Positions 17,965 through 25,988 of a DNA stretch of 64,000 bases are shown here, in pieces (position 1 is the stretch's first letter; each line of letters begins with the position of its first letter). Origin of the DNA: Paraburkholderia susongensis. GTDB lineage: Bacteria; Pseudomonadota; Gammaproteobacteria; Burkholderiales; Burkholderiaceae. The notes beneath the pieces were generated by a model. That model was given only the letters and a program-made list of their open reading frames with translations. It was not told where the DNA came from and ran no database searches. The position numbers were made by a program, and so were the translations under genes. The DNA is taken from the NCBI RefSeq assembly GCF_900177725.1, contig NZ_FXAT01000018.1, forward strand, positions 78,361 to 142,360, read 5' to 3'.

Positions 17965-18557
17965 GGGGCGCTTATTATACGGGTGCCGCAAGTGCGGACG
18001 ACGAGCCGGAACGCGATTCGGACCGATTTGCCGCGCGGACGTTCGCACAGATTGGCTACAAAGCGCGTTTTTCGGGCTCTTCCGTGTTTTTCTGGCCTGG
18101 TGGGCGGGTTTGATTCCCTTTTCTCTCGCGACCGGGTTTCGTGCCCAGACTTCGCGCATGCGCCCCACGCGCTCTGGCCCCGCTCTGGCCCCCTCCCCTG
18201 TTGGCACTGCGGCGCAACCAAGCCCGGACTACGGGTTCCCGGTATGGCGCCGCGGCGCTGGTGTTGCGTTGTCACGCATCGCCGTTGCCACGTGCCTGAT
18301 TTTGTTGCTATAATCGTCGGTTTCGAAGCTCGCTCGGTTTTCGAACGGTTTTTGGACGAGATTCTCAGGTCGGTGCTTCGCCACCTGTCAATACATCCAA
18401 CAACCGGGAATACGGGCCCGCCTTCGCGTAGTTCGATCGATTTTTTCGACACTTTTTTGCGCCCTTGGGCAATCGCTTCCAAGGGTTCGGATCGAGAAGC
18501 AGCACCTCGCCTCCTGAAGGGCGGGTACTGGAAACAGGAACAGGATAAGGAACCGTC
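17965..18557. other. Intergenic region murJ-rpsT with a long rpsT leader
   Basis: 593 bases with no convincing gene. It holds the divergent promoters of murJ and rpsT. The clear rpsT promoter at 18285-18314 leaves a leader of about 235 bases before the start codon at 18558. The leader includes T-rich runs (GATTTTTTCGACACTTTTTTG) and a GGAACAGGATAAGGAA stretch serving as ribosome-binding site. Confidence 0.6.
18285..18314 (+). promoter_or_regulatory. Sigma70-type promoter of rpsT
   Basis: TTGCCA (18285-18290) and a perfect TATAAT (18309-18314) are separated by 18 bases. This is the best consensus promoter noticed between murJ and rpsT, and it points toward rpsT. Confidence 0.7.
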
Positions 18558-18836
18558 ATGGCTAACTCCGCACAAGCACGCAAGCGCGCCCGCCAGGCCG
18601 CCAAGGCAAACTCGCACAACTCGGCACTGCGCTCGAAGTTCCGCACGGCTATCAAGGCTGTCCGCAAGGCAATCGACGCAGGCGAGCAGGCCAAGGCCGC
18701 TGAAATCTTCAAGGCATCGTCGAAGACCATCGACATCATCGCCGACAAGAACATCATTCACAAGAACAAGGCTGCTCGCCATAAGAGCCGCCTCGCTGCA
18801 GCCATCAAGGGTCTGCAAGCGCCCGCCGCGCAGTAA
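18558..18836 (+). CDS. rpsT: 30S ribosomal protein S20
   Basis: A 92-residue basic protein of the 30S subunit that binds 16S rRNA. The N-terminus MANSAQARKRARQAAKAN, then SALRSKFRTAIKAVRKAI and NIIHKNKAARHKSRLAAAIK, are typical S20. An AAGGAA ribosome-binding site precedes the ATG. The long leader and the known autogenous control of S20 in E. coli suggest translational feedback, which is inference here. Confidence 0.98.
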   Translation: MANSAQARKRARQAAKANSHNSALRSKFRTAIKAVRKAIDAGEQAKAAEIFKASSKTIDIIADKNIIHKNKAARHKSRLAAAIKGLQAPAAQ

Positions 18837-18884
18837 TTCCGGTCGGCCCGCTTCGGCGGGCCACCTCCTGTTTCCGCTGCACGA

Positions 18885-18914
18885 GAAGCCCGCTTTGGCG
18901 GGCTTCTTTGTTTT
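18885..18914 (+). terminator. Intrinsic terminator after rpsT
   Basis: GAAGCCCGC pairs with GCGGGCTTC across a four-base loop, followed by TTTGTTTT. A weaker GGCCCGC/GCGGGCC hairpin lies just upstream at ~18845-18862. Confidence 0.85.
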
Positions 18915-19012
18915 CGGCTCACCGCTCCCGCCACGGTTGCGCCGCGCCTCGCCGGCTATCCAGCCCAACGCTCGAGTCGTGAAACCTGAACCATGCATGG
19001 CTTGAGCGACAA

Positions 19013-19036
19013 AAAAACCGCCACTGGCGGTTTTTC
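19013..19036. terminator. Bidirectional terminator between rpsT and the DUF3579 gene
   Basis: ACCGCC/GGCGGT stem with three-base loop, flanked by a seven-A run on one side and five Ts on the other. It suits the end of the minus-strand DUF3579 gene as well as residual rpsT read-through. Confidence 0.8.
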
Positions 19037-19061
19037 TTCATACTCGGCCCGTTGCGCCTGA

Positions 19062-19409
19062 TTAGCGCGTATTTTGGGCCGCAGACTCCGTGTCGTGATG
19101 ATCGAGCTGCAATTCGCACGCCTCGGTCACGACGAGGTCGTTGTCTTTTGCGAAGTTGAGCACGAAATCGAAGGCCATTGGTTCGATGTCACGCAAACGC
19201 GAATCGAGAATGACGCATTTGAGGTCGCCGATCATGGTCGGCCGGACGTACAGCGAGTACTGCATATAGGCGTTCGGGCCCTTCCTCACACCGGGCCCGA
19301 AGCACGACATCACGCCCGCGAGCCGCTCCGACCAATCGCTCGGCCGAAACTTTTTCCCGGTCGACGTGATGCCTTGAATGAAATATTCGATTGGAGCTGC
19401 TTCGGCCAT
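19062..19409 (-). CDS. DUF3579 family protein
   Basis: A 115-residue protein of the beta-proteobacterial DUF3579 family (EYFIQGITSTGKKFRPSDW, SERLAGVMSCFGPG, NAYMQYSLYVRPTMIGD, CVILDSRLRDIEPMAFDFV). Function unknown; soluble, with no signal peptide. The ATG at 19409 gives the usual family length; a longer frame reaching 19739 has an atypical Arg-rich extension. In related genomes this gene sits directly upstream of argF; here a 3-kb insertion separates them. Confidence 0.88.
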   Translation of the reverse strand: MAEAAPIEYFIQGITSTGKKFRPSDWSERLAGVMSCFGPGVRKGPNAYMQYSLYVRPTMIGDLKCVILDSRLRDIEPMAFDFVLNFAKDNDLVVTEACELQLDHHDTESAAQNTR

Positions 19410-19840
19410 GTAGGAATACCTGTGTGACTGCCCTGCGGAATGACGGCAAGCCAGCGCCATGCCGGCCGTGGCCCGGACTCGCCGCAGCCGCGGCATGCAC
19501 GGCAAGCGCTTGCGACCGCCCGCGACATAAGCTGGCGCTAACGCAACAATGACGAACCGAACGACGAGAACCGCTGCTGGGAACCGGCTGAACCGCCCTG
19601 GCGCCTGCCATGACGGCCAGGCCGTGACAGACTTTCCGCACCATGCGAGCCGCGTTTCCGTATGCGAAACGCTGGTCCGCCGGGCTTGGGATAACCCTGA
19701 GATTATAGCGCAGCGGACCTTTTCCCGCAGCGCACACAAGCGCGCGCCGATGCCTTCGCGACGCTTTCGGACGGCTTTCTCCGTCTTTTCGCCGACTCGT
19801 CAAACAGGACGAAATCCTTTATGCTGGATTGAGTTGTGCG
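19410..19840. other. Upstream region of the DUF3579 gene
   Basis: 431 bases with host-like GC content and no convincing gene. It probably carries the DUF3579 promoter (minus strand) and the original argF promoter (plus strand). A TATGCT at ~19820 is a weak candidate. I see no hairpin or repeat of note before 19841. Confidence 0.4.
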
Positions 19841-20055
19841 ACACGACGCTCGCAGTAGTCGTGTAGAGGAGACAACCTCTCTAAAAATCAAGCCTTTGGA
19901 AAGGCTGAGCTTTCCTTAAACAATCTCAGCGCCCGTAGTAAGTCACGGCTCGGCCCCTTGGTAGACATTGCATTGCGTCTACATATAGGCCGTGGGATCG
20001 GTTCGCCGGTTCGGGGTTCCTTTGGGACAGTCTACTGTCCCTATCAAGTGGTCGC
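19841..20055 (+). ncRNA. Hairpin-rich putative structured leader RNA
   Basis: Within 200 bases there are several stems: ACACGAC/GTCGTGT (19841-19864), AGAGG/CCTCT (19865-19880), AGCCTT/AAGGCT with a TGGA loop (19891-19906), GTAGAC/GTCTAC (19961-19982) nested in CGGCC/GGCCG (19951-19992), and GGGACAG-TCTA-CTGTCCC (20024-20041). The last stem ends 14 bases before the start codon of the 63-codon ORF. GC content is clearly below the host background. I do not recognise an RNA family; it could be a cis-regulatory leader or part of a mobile RNA. Strand is inferred from the ORF. Confidence 0.4.
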
Positions 20056-20247
20056 ATGAAAAAGCGGGATCAGTACGGTGTAAATGCAGTCCGTCGCGAT
20101 ATCACATCCATCGTGGATGGGTTTGTCGGGATGAGAGCTGACCTCCGTCGCATTGCTAAAAGACTCGACGACCTTCGTTGGTTCGTTGGTGGCTTAGCGG
20201 TTGCGAGTGTGGTGGCTGCTGGCTTGGCGAAGCATTTCATCGGGTAA
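20056..20247 (+). CDS. 63-residue coiled-coil/membrane mini-protein, unknown
   Basis: The N-terminal half is charged (MKKRDQYGVNAVRRDITSIV). A heptad-like helix follows (MRADLRRIAKRLDDLRW), then one hydrophobic segment (FVGGLAVASVVAAGLA) ending KHFIG. This layout resembles phage XhlA/holin-associated and other small membrane proteins, but no family is recognised. The start has only a weak ribosome-binding site (AAGTGG) just after a perfect hairpin, so translation may be structure-controlled. It lies in the low-GC island between the DUF3579 gene and the group II intron and has no flanking partner gene. Confidence 0.45.
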   Translation: MKKRDQYGVNAVRRDITSIVDGFVGMRADLRRIAKRLDDLRWFVGGLAVASVVAAGLAKHFIG

Positions 20248-20323
20248 AACTGTCCGTCATTTCATGTACGACGCGAGCGAAAGCTCTGTCTGTCATTGTT
20301 CAACCTACCGGCTGTATCCATTG

Positions 20324-20362
20324 GTAGGCAGCGAACCTGCTATACGACTAGCAGTAGCCTAC
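20324..20362. other. Nested hairpin just upstream of the intron
   Basis: GTAGGC and GCCTAC enclose a second perfect stem CTGCTA-TACGAC-TAGCAG. It ends about 28 bases before the inferred intron 5' end. It could be a terminator-like stem of the mini-ORF, a recombination site or a target hairpin; there is no T-run after it. Confidence 0.5.
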
Positions 20363-21011
20363 GGAGACATGCGTCACTGGCAACGGTGAGGTGTGAAGCT
20401 CTCCTGACAACGTAGCCCCCGGTACCGGGCAAGGCGAAACCGTGAGGTATAGCCTTGGAGACTCCCAGCAGCAAGGGGGTTGAGGAGCTAGGCTGGCTGG
20501 CATGGGCAACATATGTGAACTGCTGATAAACCTCGTAAGCATGCGTTGTGCCGAAGCTGCTACTGGCACTGACCAAAGGGTACGTGATTGGCTAACTCGC
20601 TGACTCGTCGGGTTACGTCGTCGTTACAATCACCGGGGAATAGGCAGGCCCTAAACCAGTCGTGTGACAGATAGGGAACGTGGTAAGCCTGTATGACTGC
20701 CCGGGACGAACGTCTCTGGCAGGTGAACCGCAAGGAACACTGTTGGCCATGCAGGTATGGGAGGACGGAAAAAGCGAATGTCGGACTGTAATGGTTCGGA
20801 TAGGGGTTGAGACATTACCTCACGCGAAAGCGGGCAGACTTCCGTCTGGTCTACCGTCGCAGGACGGCTGACTACCCTTTGACTCGAACTATCGTCGGGT
20901 GCAGTACACCGACAATTTATCTGGATTCCCTTGCGGGAGCGAAATTGGCTCCCGCAAGGGGACAACTTCGTTCTCCTGCTCGGGAATTTTTTTTTCGAGA
21001 AGGAGAGCAGC

Positions 21012-22712
21012 ATGAAAGTATCGATCCGTAAGGATGGATCTGCGCTTTCCCACGCACTGGACAACTGGTACGCCATAGACTGGCGACGAGTTGAACGGAA
21101 CGTGAGAGGGATGCAGATTCGAATTGCGAAGGCTACGCAGGAAGGCAACTGGCGCAGAGTGAAGGCACTGCAACGGATGCTAACCCGCACGTTGTCCGCC
21201 AAGGTATGGGCGATACGACGCGTTACGCAAAACCAAGGTAAGCGAACGGCTGGAGTCGATCGTGAGCTATGGGACACGCCTGAAAGCCGATGGCTCGCCG
21301 TCGGCAAGTTGAGGCGGCGCGGATATAGACCTCTGCCATTACGGAGGGTCTTTATCCCCAAGGCGAATGGGAAGATGCGCCCGTTGGGCATCCCGACCAT
21401 GCTGGACAGAGCGATGCAGGCTCTGTACTTGCTCGCTTTGGAGCCAGTGGCAGAGTCAACGAGCGATCCGAATTCTTATGGCTTTCGGAAGAATCGTTCG
21501 ACGGCTGATGCTATGGCCCAAATATTCCTCTCTACGTCCAAGAAGGTTTCGGCAACTTGGATTCTGGAGGCGGATATTAAAGGCTGCTTTGACCATATCA
21601 ACCATGACTGGTTGGAAAACCATGTCCCGATGGACAGGGCGATCCTCCGGAAATGGCTGAAAGCTGGCTTGATTTACAAAGGTCAGCTTCAGGCGACGGA
21701 AGCCGGTACGCCGCAGGGGGGTATCATTTCCCCAACGTTGGCCAATGTGACGCTAAATGGCCTGGAACGAGAACTGATAGCGCACCTCGGTGCAAAGTTC
21801 GGACTCGCGAAGGTTAAGAAGCTGAAAATCAATGTTGTACGGTACGCGGATGACTTTGTGATAACCGGCGTGTCAAAAGACGTGCTGGAAACTGAAGTCC
21901 AACCTTGGGTCGAAGCATTCCTTGCTGTACGAGGGCTGCAATTGTCCGAGGAGAAGACGCGAATCGTGCATATTGACCACGGTTTCGACTTCCTTGGGTG
22001 GCATTTCCGCAAATATCGCGGAACGTTACTCATCAAGCCGAGCAAGAAAAACGCGCAAGCGTTCTATCGCAAGGTGGTGGAAGTGATTAGCGGCAACAAG
22101 ACGGTAAAGCAAGAGGAGTTGATTCGCTTGCTGAACCCGATGCTACGTGGTTGGGCGCAGTATCACCGCCCCGTGGTGGCCAAGGCGACGTACAGCCGCA
22201 TGGAGTACCTGATTTTTCAGAGACTCTGGCGGTGGTCGAAACGGCGACATCCACAGAAGAGCCGCGACTGGATCAGGAAGAAATACTTCCATTCGGTTGG
22301 GGCGCGGAATTGGGTGTTCGCCGCTCCCGTGGTGAAAGACGACGGCAGTAAGGGCTTACTGGAGCTGTACCAGATCACCGGTACTCCGATTCAGCGGCAC
22401 AAGAAGGTCAAGGGAGCATACAATCCTTTCGACCCGCAATGGGAACAGTACGGCGAGCAACTTCGACAGGCGCGGCTGGAACAATCCATGTCGTACCGGC
22501 GCGAATGGGTTACGCTGTATATGTCTCAAGGTGGTTTGTGTGCGCTGTGCGGTACGGAGTTGACAGAGGAAACGGGTTGGCATGATCATCATCTGGAATA
22601 CCGGATGTATGGCGGCTCGGACGCGCTGTCTAACCGTGCTCTCTTGCACCCGCATTGCCACCAGCAAGTGCATAACCTGAATGTTGTTGTAACTAAGCCG
22701 GTTCTCCAATAG
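21012..22712 (+). CDS. ltrA: Group II intron reverse transcriptase/maturase with HNH endonuclease domain
   Basis: 566 residues. The reverse transcriptase domain spans ~85-330 with RVFIPKANGKMRPLGIPT, ADIKGCFDHINH, GTPQGGIISPTLAN and the catalytic YADDF. The maturase/thumb domain is at ~345-450 (FDFLGWHFRKYRG, LNPMLRGWAQYHR). A C-terminal HNH endonuclease (CALCG...WHDHHLEYRMYGG...LHPHC) would cut the second target strand. All motifs look intact, so the element may be active. The start at 21012 follows AAGGAGAG; an in-frame start at 20931 has no such site. It functions as a ribonucleoprotein with the intron RNA in splicing and retrohoming. Confidence 0.95.
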   Translation: MKVSIRKDGSALSHALDNWYAIDWRRVERNVRGMQIRIAKATQEGNWRRVKALQRMLTRTLSAKVWAIRRVTQNQGKRTAGVDRELWDTPESRWLAVGKLRRRGYRPLPLRRVFIPKANGKMRPLGIPTMLDRAMQALYLLALEPVAESTSDPNSYGFRKNRSTADAMAQIFLSTSKKVSATWILEADIKGCFDHINHDWLENHVPMDRAILRKWLKAGLIYKGQLQATEAGTPQGGIISPTLANVTLNGLERELIAHLGAKFGLAKVKKLKINVVRYADDFVITGVSKDVLETEVQPWVEAFLAVRGLQLSEEKTRIVHIDHGFDFLGWHFRKYRGTLLIKPSKKNAQAFYRKVVEVISGNKTVKQEELIRLLNPMLRGWAQYHRPVVAKATYSRMEYLIFQRLWRWSKRRHPQKSRDWIRKKYFHSVGARNWVFAAPVVKDDGSKGLLELYQITGTPIQRHKKVKGAYNPFDPQWEQYGEQLRQARLEQSMSYRREWVTLYMSQGGLCALCGTELTEETGWHDHHLEYRMYGGSDALSNRALLHPHCHQQVHNLNVVVTKPVLQ

Positions 22713-22733
22713 GAGAGCTTCGTCAATAGGCTC

Positions 22734-22767
22734 GAGCCGGATGCGGTGAAAGTCGCAAGTCCGGTTC
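22734..22767 (+). ncRNA. Group II intron domain V
   Basis: A 34-nt hairpin starting GAGCCGGATGCGGTGAAAGT and ending GTCCGGTTC. It contains the catalytic AGC-triad position at its start (GAGCC), the GAAA tetraloop context and the bulge region. Only a few bases differ from the classic bacterial consensus, and the differences are compensatory (GGAT with GTCC). Confidence 0.92.
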
Positions 22768-22818
22768 CAAGGGGGCTCCTCTTCCGTAAGGAAGGGGGGC
22801 TACCCTCCACCACAAACG

Positions 22819-22869
22819 ACGGCGGCGCAGTCCGGCAACCCTGCCGGGTGAGACCGCCGTATTTGTTTC
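22819..22869 (+). terminator. Attenuator-like hairpin directly before argF
   Basis: ACGGCGG (22819-22825) pairs with CCGCCGT (22854-22860). Inside, CCGGCA-ACCC-TGCCGG forms a second perfect stem. ATTTGTTTC follows immediately and the argF ATG is at 22870. It may terminate or attenuate transcription into argF, or sequester the start region, since no other ribosome-binding site is visible. Confidence 0.6.
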
Positions 22870-23799
22870 ATGACCGCCAAGAAAATTCGCCACTACCTGC
22901 AGTTCAAGGATTTATCGCTCGAAGACTACGAGTACGTGCTGGAACGCGCGCGCATTCTGAAACGCAAATTCAAGAACTACGAGACCTATCACCCGCTGCA
23001 TGACCGCACGCTGGCGATGATCTTCGAAAAGAATTCGACGCGTACGCGCCTGTCGTTCGAAGCCGGCATCTTCCAGTTGGGCGGCCACGCCGTGTTCATG
23101 AGCACGCGCGACACGCAGCTCGGCCGCGGCGAGCCGATCGAAGACGCTGCGCAGGTCATTTCGCGCATGGTCGACATCATCATGATCCGCACGTTCGGGC
23201 AGGACATCATCCAGCGCTTTGCCGAAAATTCGCGCGTGCCGGTCATCAATGGGCTTACCAACGAATATCACCCGTGCCAGGTGCTCGCGGACATCTTCAC
23301 GTACTTCGAACATCGCGGCCCGATCCGCGGCAAGACGGTCGCATGGGTCGGCGACGCGAACAACATGCTCTACACGTGGATCGAAGCCGCGCAGATTCTC
23401 GGCTTCAAGCTGCGCCTCTCCACGCCGCCCGGCTACAAGCTCGACCGCGCGCTGGTCGCCGCGGAAAGCGCGCCGTTCTACGAGGAATTCGACCACCCGA
23501 ACGAGGCCTGCGCCGGCGCCGATCTCGTCACCACCGACGTCTGGACCAGCATGGGCTTCGAGGCCGAAAACGAAGCGCGCAAGAAGGCCTTCGCGGACTG
23601 GTGCGTCGACGCCGAGATGATGGCGCGCGCCAATCCCGACGCGCTCTTCATGCACTGCCTGCCCGCGCACCGCGGCGAGGAAGTCAGCGCGGAAGTGATC
23701 GACGGCCCGCAAAGCGTCGTGTGGGACGAAGCCGAAAACCGTCTGCACGTGCAAAAGGCGTTGATGGAATTCCTGCTGCTCGGCAAGCTCAACCACTGA
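22870..23799 (+). CDS. argF: Ornithine carbamoyltransferase, anabolic
   Basis: A 309-residue cytosolic enzyme making citrulline from ornithine and carbamoyl phosphate in arginine synthesis. The carbamoyl-phosphate site STRTRLSFEAG is at ~57-67. NEYHPCQVLAD, DVWTSMGFE and the ornithine-site FMHCLPAHRGEEV are all intact. The frame is undamaged despite the group II intron 60 bases upstream. The ATG lacks an obvious Shine-Dalgarno sequence. It ends at a shared terminator with the convergent murB. Confidence 0.96.
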   Translation: MTAKKIRHYLQFKDLSLEDYEYVLERARILKRKFKNYETYHPLHDRTLAMIFEKNSTRTRLSFEAGIFQLGGHAVFMSTRDTQLGRGEPIEDAAQVISRMVDIIMIRTFGQDIIQRFAENSRVPVINGLTNEYHPCQVLADIFTYFEHRGPIRGKTVAWVGDANNMLYTWIEAAQILGFKLRLSTPPGYKLDRALVAAESAPFYEEFDHPNEACAGADLVTTDVWTSMGFEAENEARKKAFADWCVDAEMMARANPDALFMHCLPAHRGEEVSAEVIDGPQSVVWDEAENRLHVQKALMEFLLLGKLNH

Positions 23800-23946
23800 G
23801 CCAGGCCGCCGAGCGACTCGCGAGGCGCCCGCGGGGAACGCGACGGGGCATTTTGAATACGAGGCAAGGTGTGCGCGCCGGCGCAACAATGCAACGCTTC
23901 AGGAGCACAAACGCCCACGCAGCAGCACAGTCACGGACGGAATGTA

Positions 23947-23980
23947 AAAAGGCGCAGGGAGAAAACTCCCGGCGCCTTTT
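23947..23980. terminator. Bidirectional terminator between argF and murB
   Basis: AAAAGGCGC pairs with GCGCCTTTT, enclosing a second stem GGGAG/CTCCC around AAAA. A/T arms on both sides suit the two converging genes. Confidence 0.88.
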
Positions 23981-24023
23981 CCATTTCTACCGTTCCCGCT
24001 CCGGCAAATACCGCAGCCGCGCG

Positions 24024-25115
24024 TTACAGGCAAACCGGCTCGGACTCCAACTCCACACCAAACTTTTCCAGCACGTCACGCTGAATCGCCTGCGCAAGCG
24101 CCAGCACTTCCGCACCGCTCGCGCCGCCGCGATTGACAAGCACGAGCGCCTGCCGGTCATGTACGGCCGCCGCGCCCATCGCATGCCCCTTCCAGCCGCA
24201 CCGGTCGATCAGCCAGCCCGCGGCAAGCTTCACGCGGCCATCCGGCTGAGGATAAGACACGACATCCGGCTCGCGGCGCTTCAGCGCATCGAACTGCGCC
24301 GCCTCGATCACCGGATTCTTGAAGAAGCTCCCCGCGTTGCCGAGCTCCAGCGGATCGGGCAGCTTTGCGCGCCGCACGGCGACCACCGCATCGAAGATGG
24401 CCTGCGCGGTCGGCTGCAGGCCCGCGCCGTCGGCCTTACCGGCGCTTCCCGCATGACCTTGCGCCGCCAGCTCGCGCGCCAGATCCGCATAGCCGGCGCG
24501 CGGTTGCCACGCCTTCGGCAAACGGAACGTCACCGACGTAATCACGAAACGCCCGCGCCCTTCCTGCTTGAAGAAACTGTCGCGGTAACCGAAGCGGCAC
24601 GCCTGCGCGTCGAGTTCGACCGCCTCGCCCGTCGAGAGCTCGATTGCCCGCAACGACGCGAAACGCTCGCACATCTCCAGCCCGTAGGCGCCGATGTTCT
24701 GGATCGGCGCCGCGCCGACCGTGCCCGGAATCAGCGCGAGGTTCTCGAGGCCAGGCAGCCCCTGCGCCAACGTCCACGCGACGAACTCGTGCCACGGCTC
24801 GCCGCCGGCTGCTTCGACATACCACGCGTCCTGATCCTCGCGCACGACGCGCCGGCCGCGCAGCGCGACCAGCAGCACGAGCCCGGCGAAGTCGCCGGTC
24901 AGCACGACGTTGCTGCCGCCGCCAAGCACGAGGCGCGGCAGGCCGGCAACGCGCGGATCGCGCACCGCAGCCAGCAACTGCTCTTCATGCTCGATCAGGC
25001 ACGCAAGCTGCGCGCGCACGTCGAAGCCGAAGGTGTTGTGCGCCTTCAACGGATAGCCGGCGAAAAGAGCGGCGCAAGCGGAGGTGGAAGCGGCGGCGGA
25101 ATCGGATTGGGACAT
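24024..25115 (-). CDS. murB: UDP-N-acetylmuramate dehydrogenase
   Basis: A 363-residue FAD enzyme that reduces UDP-GlcNAc enolpyruvate to UDP-MurNAc. FAD-domain motifs are LKAHNTFGFDVRA, VLGGGSNVVL and LIPGTVGAAPIQNIGAYG. The C-terminal catalytic part includes YRDSFFK, GNAGSFFKNP and AAGWLIDRCGWKG. It is a type I MurB. I chose the ATG at 25115 because the protein then matches family length; longer frames exist to 25208, with no better ribosome-binding site. The start could also be at 25142. Confidence 0.93.
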   Translation of the reverse strand: MSQSDSAAASTSACAALFAGYPLKAHNTFGFDVRAQLACLIEHEEQLLAAVRDPRVAGLPRLVLGGGSNVVLTGDFAGLVLLVALRGRRVVREDQDAWYVEAAGGEPWHEFVAWTLAQGLPGLENLALIPGTVGAAPIQNIGAYGLEMCERFASLRAIELSTGEAVELDAQACRFGYRDSFFKQEGRGRFVITSVTFRLPKAWQPRAGYADLARELAAQGHAGSAGKADGAGLQPTAQAIFDAVVAVRRAKLPDPLELGNAGSFFKNPVIEAAQFDALKRREPDVVSYPQPDGRVKLAAGWLIDRCGWKGHAMGAAAVHDRQALVLVNRGGASGAEVLALAQAIQRDVLEKFGVELESEPVCL

Positions 25116-25314
25116 CGGAACGAGAACAGGGAAACGTCGCATGACGACAAAGTAGCGCCCCCTGGCCGGATCGGCCATCTCGCGACGCTGCGCGACAGCC
25201 TTGGGCAAAAGGGAGTGGCGTCGGTAAAATGACGTCCGGTCCGTGATTATAGCGAGTGCACCGTGAGCAGCCGACCGGCCGCGTCACGCATCGCCGCACT
25301 ATTGGGAGAATGCA

Positions 25315-25800
25315 ATGCCATCGTTTGACGTCGTCTGCGAAGCGAACATGATCGAAGTCAAGAACGCGATCGAGCAGTCCAACAAGGAAATTTCCACGCG
25401 CTTCGACTTCAAGGGGTCCGATGCGCGCGTCGAGCACAAGGAAAACGAACTCACCGCATATGCCGACGACGACTTCAAGCTCGGCCAGGTGAAAGACGTG
25501 CTGCTGTCGAAAATGGCGAAGCGCAACGTCGACGTGCGCTTCCTCGACTACGGCAAGATCGAGAAGATCGGCGGCGACAAGGTCAAGCAGGTCATCAAGA
25601 TCAAGAAGGGCGTATCCGGCGACCTGTCGAAAAAAATCGTACGCCTCGTGAAGGACAGCAAGATCAAGGTTCAGGCGAGCATTCAAGGCGACGCGGTGCG
25701 TGTGACCGGCGGCAAGCGCGACGATCTGCAAAGCGTGATCGCGCTGCTGCGCAAGGACGTGACCGATACGCCGCTCGACTTCAACAACTTCCGCGATTAA
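25315..25800 (+). CDS. yajQ: YajQ family cyclic-di-GMP/nucleotide-binding protein
   Basis: A 161-residue cytosolic protein of the UPF0234 family (MPSFDVVCEANMIEVKNAIE, STRFDFKGSDARVE, then KIKKGVSGDLSKKIVRLVKD). YajQ-type proteins bind c-di-GMP in Xanthomonas and Pseudomonas and affect transcription; this is family knowledge. GGGAGAA precedes the ATG. Transcribed divergently from murB. Confidence 0.95.
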   Translation: MPSFDVVCEANMIEVKNAIEQSNKEISTRFDFKGSDARVEHKENELTAYADDDFKLGQVKDVLLSKMAKRNVDVRFLDYGKIEKIGGDKVKQVIKIKKGVSGDLSKKIVRLVKDSKIKVQASIQGDAVRVTGGKRDDLQSVIALLRKDVTDTPLDFNNFRD

Positions 25801-25988
25801 GCGGCGAGACTAAGCGGCGAGATGCGCGCGAGGCTGGCAACGAGCCTCGCGCTAAAGCCCGGACGGCAGCCGCCGCGGCGTCGGGATGCCTTGCATCGGC
25901 CATCCGCGCCGAAACCGGCGTCGAGACGCAACGTGCTCGCCGCACACGACTCCGGCCACTTCAGCCGCTCCTGCCCTGCAGCCCTGCC

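Larger units (their letters stand above)
20391..22810 (+). mobile_element. Group II intron with reverse transcriptase/maturase
   Basis: The element starts at an inferred GTGTG (GTGTGAAGCTCTCC), fitting the group II 5' consensus. It carries ~620 bases of structured RNA and the maturase gene, and ends with a recognisable domain V (22734-22767) and a domain VI with a CTAC branch-region motif. The 3' end is placed at ...CTCCAC near 22810 (AY rule). RNA plus protein features suggest a bacterial B/chloroplast-like class, not class C. Both ends are inferred and may be off by a few bases; the 5' end is the less certain. GC content is lower than in the surroundings, and it lies in the argF leader on the same strand as argF. 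Confidence 0.85.

Noticed and set aside
17974..17979. TATAAT on the minus strand ten bases before murJ
   Set aside because: No matching -35 at the right spacing, and it would give an almost leaderless message; too weak to annotate as promoter.
17983..19005. 340-codon plus-strand frame spanning the rpsT leader and gene
   Set aside because: It is out of frame with rpsT, lacks motifs and crosses the rpsT terminator.
19836..20390. Alternative intron 5' end at a GTGCG near 19836, making the 63-codon ORF part of the intron
   Set aside because: It would leave ~1.2 kb of RNA before the maturase gene, about twice the usual; GTGTGAAGC at 20391 fits the expected distance. Not fully excluded.
20391..22712. 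Retron or diversity-generating retroelement
   Set aside because: The RT carries maturase and HNH domains and is followed by a clear domain V, which defines a group II intron; no template/variable repeat pair or msr/msd seen.
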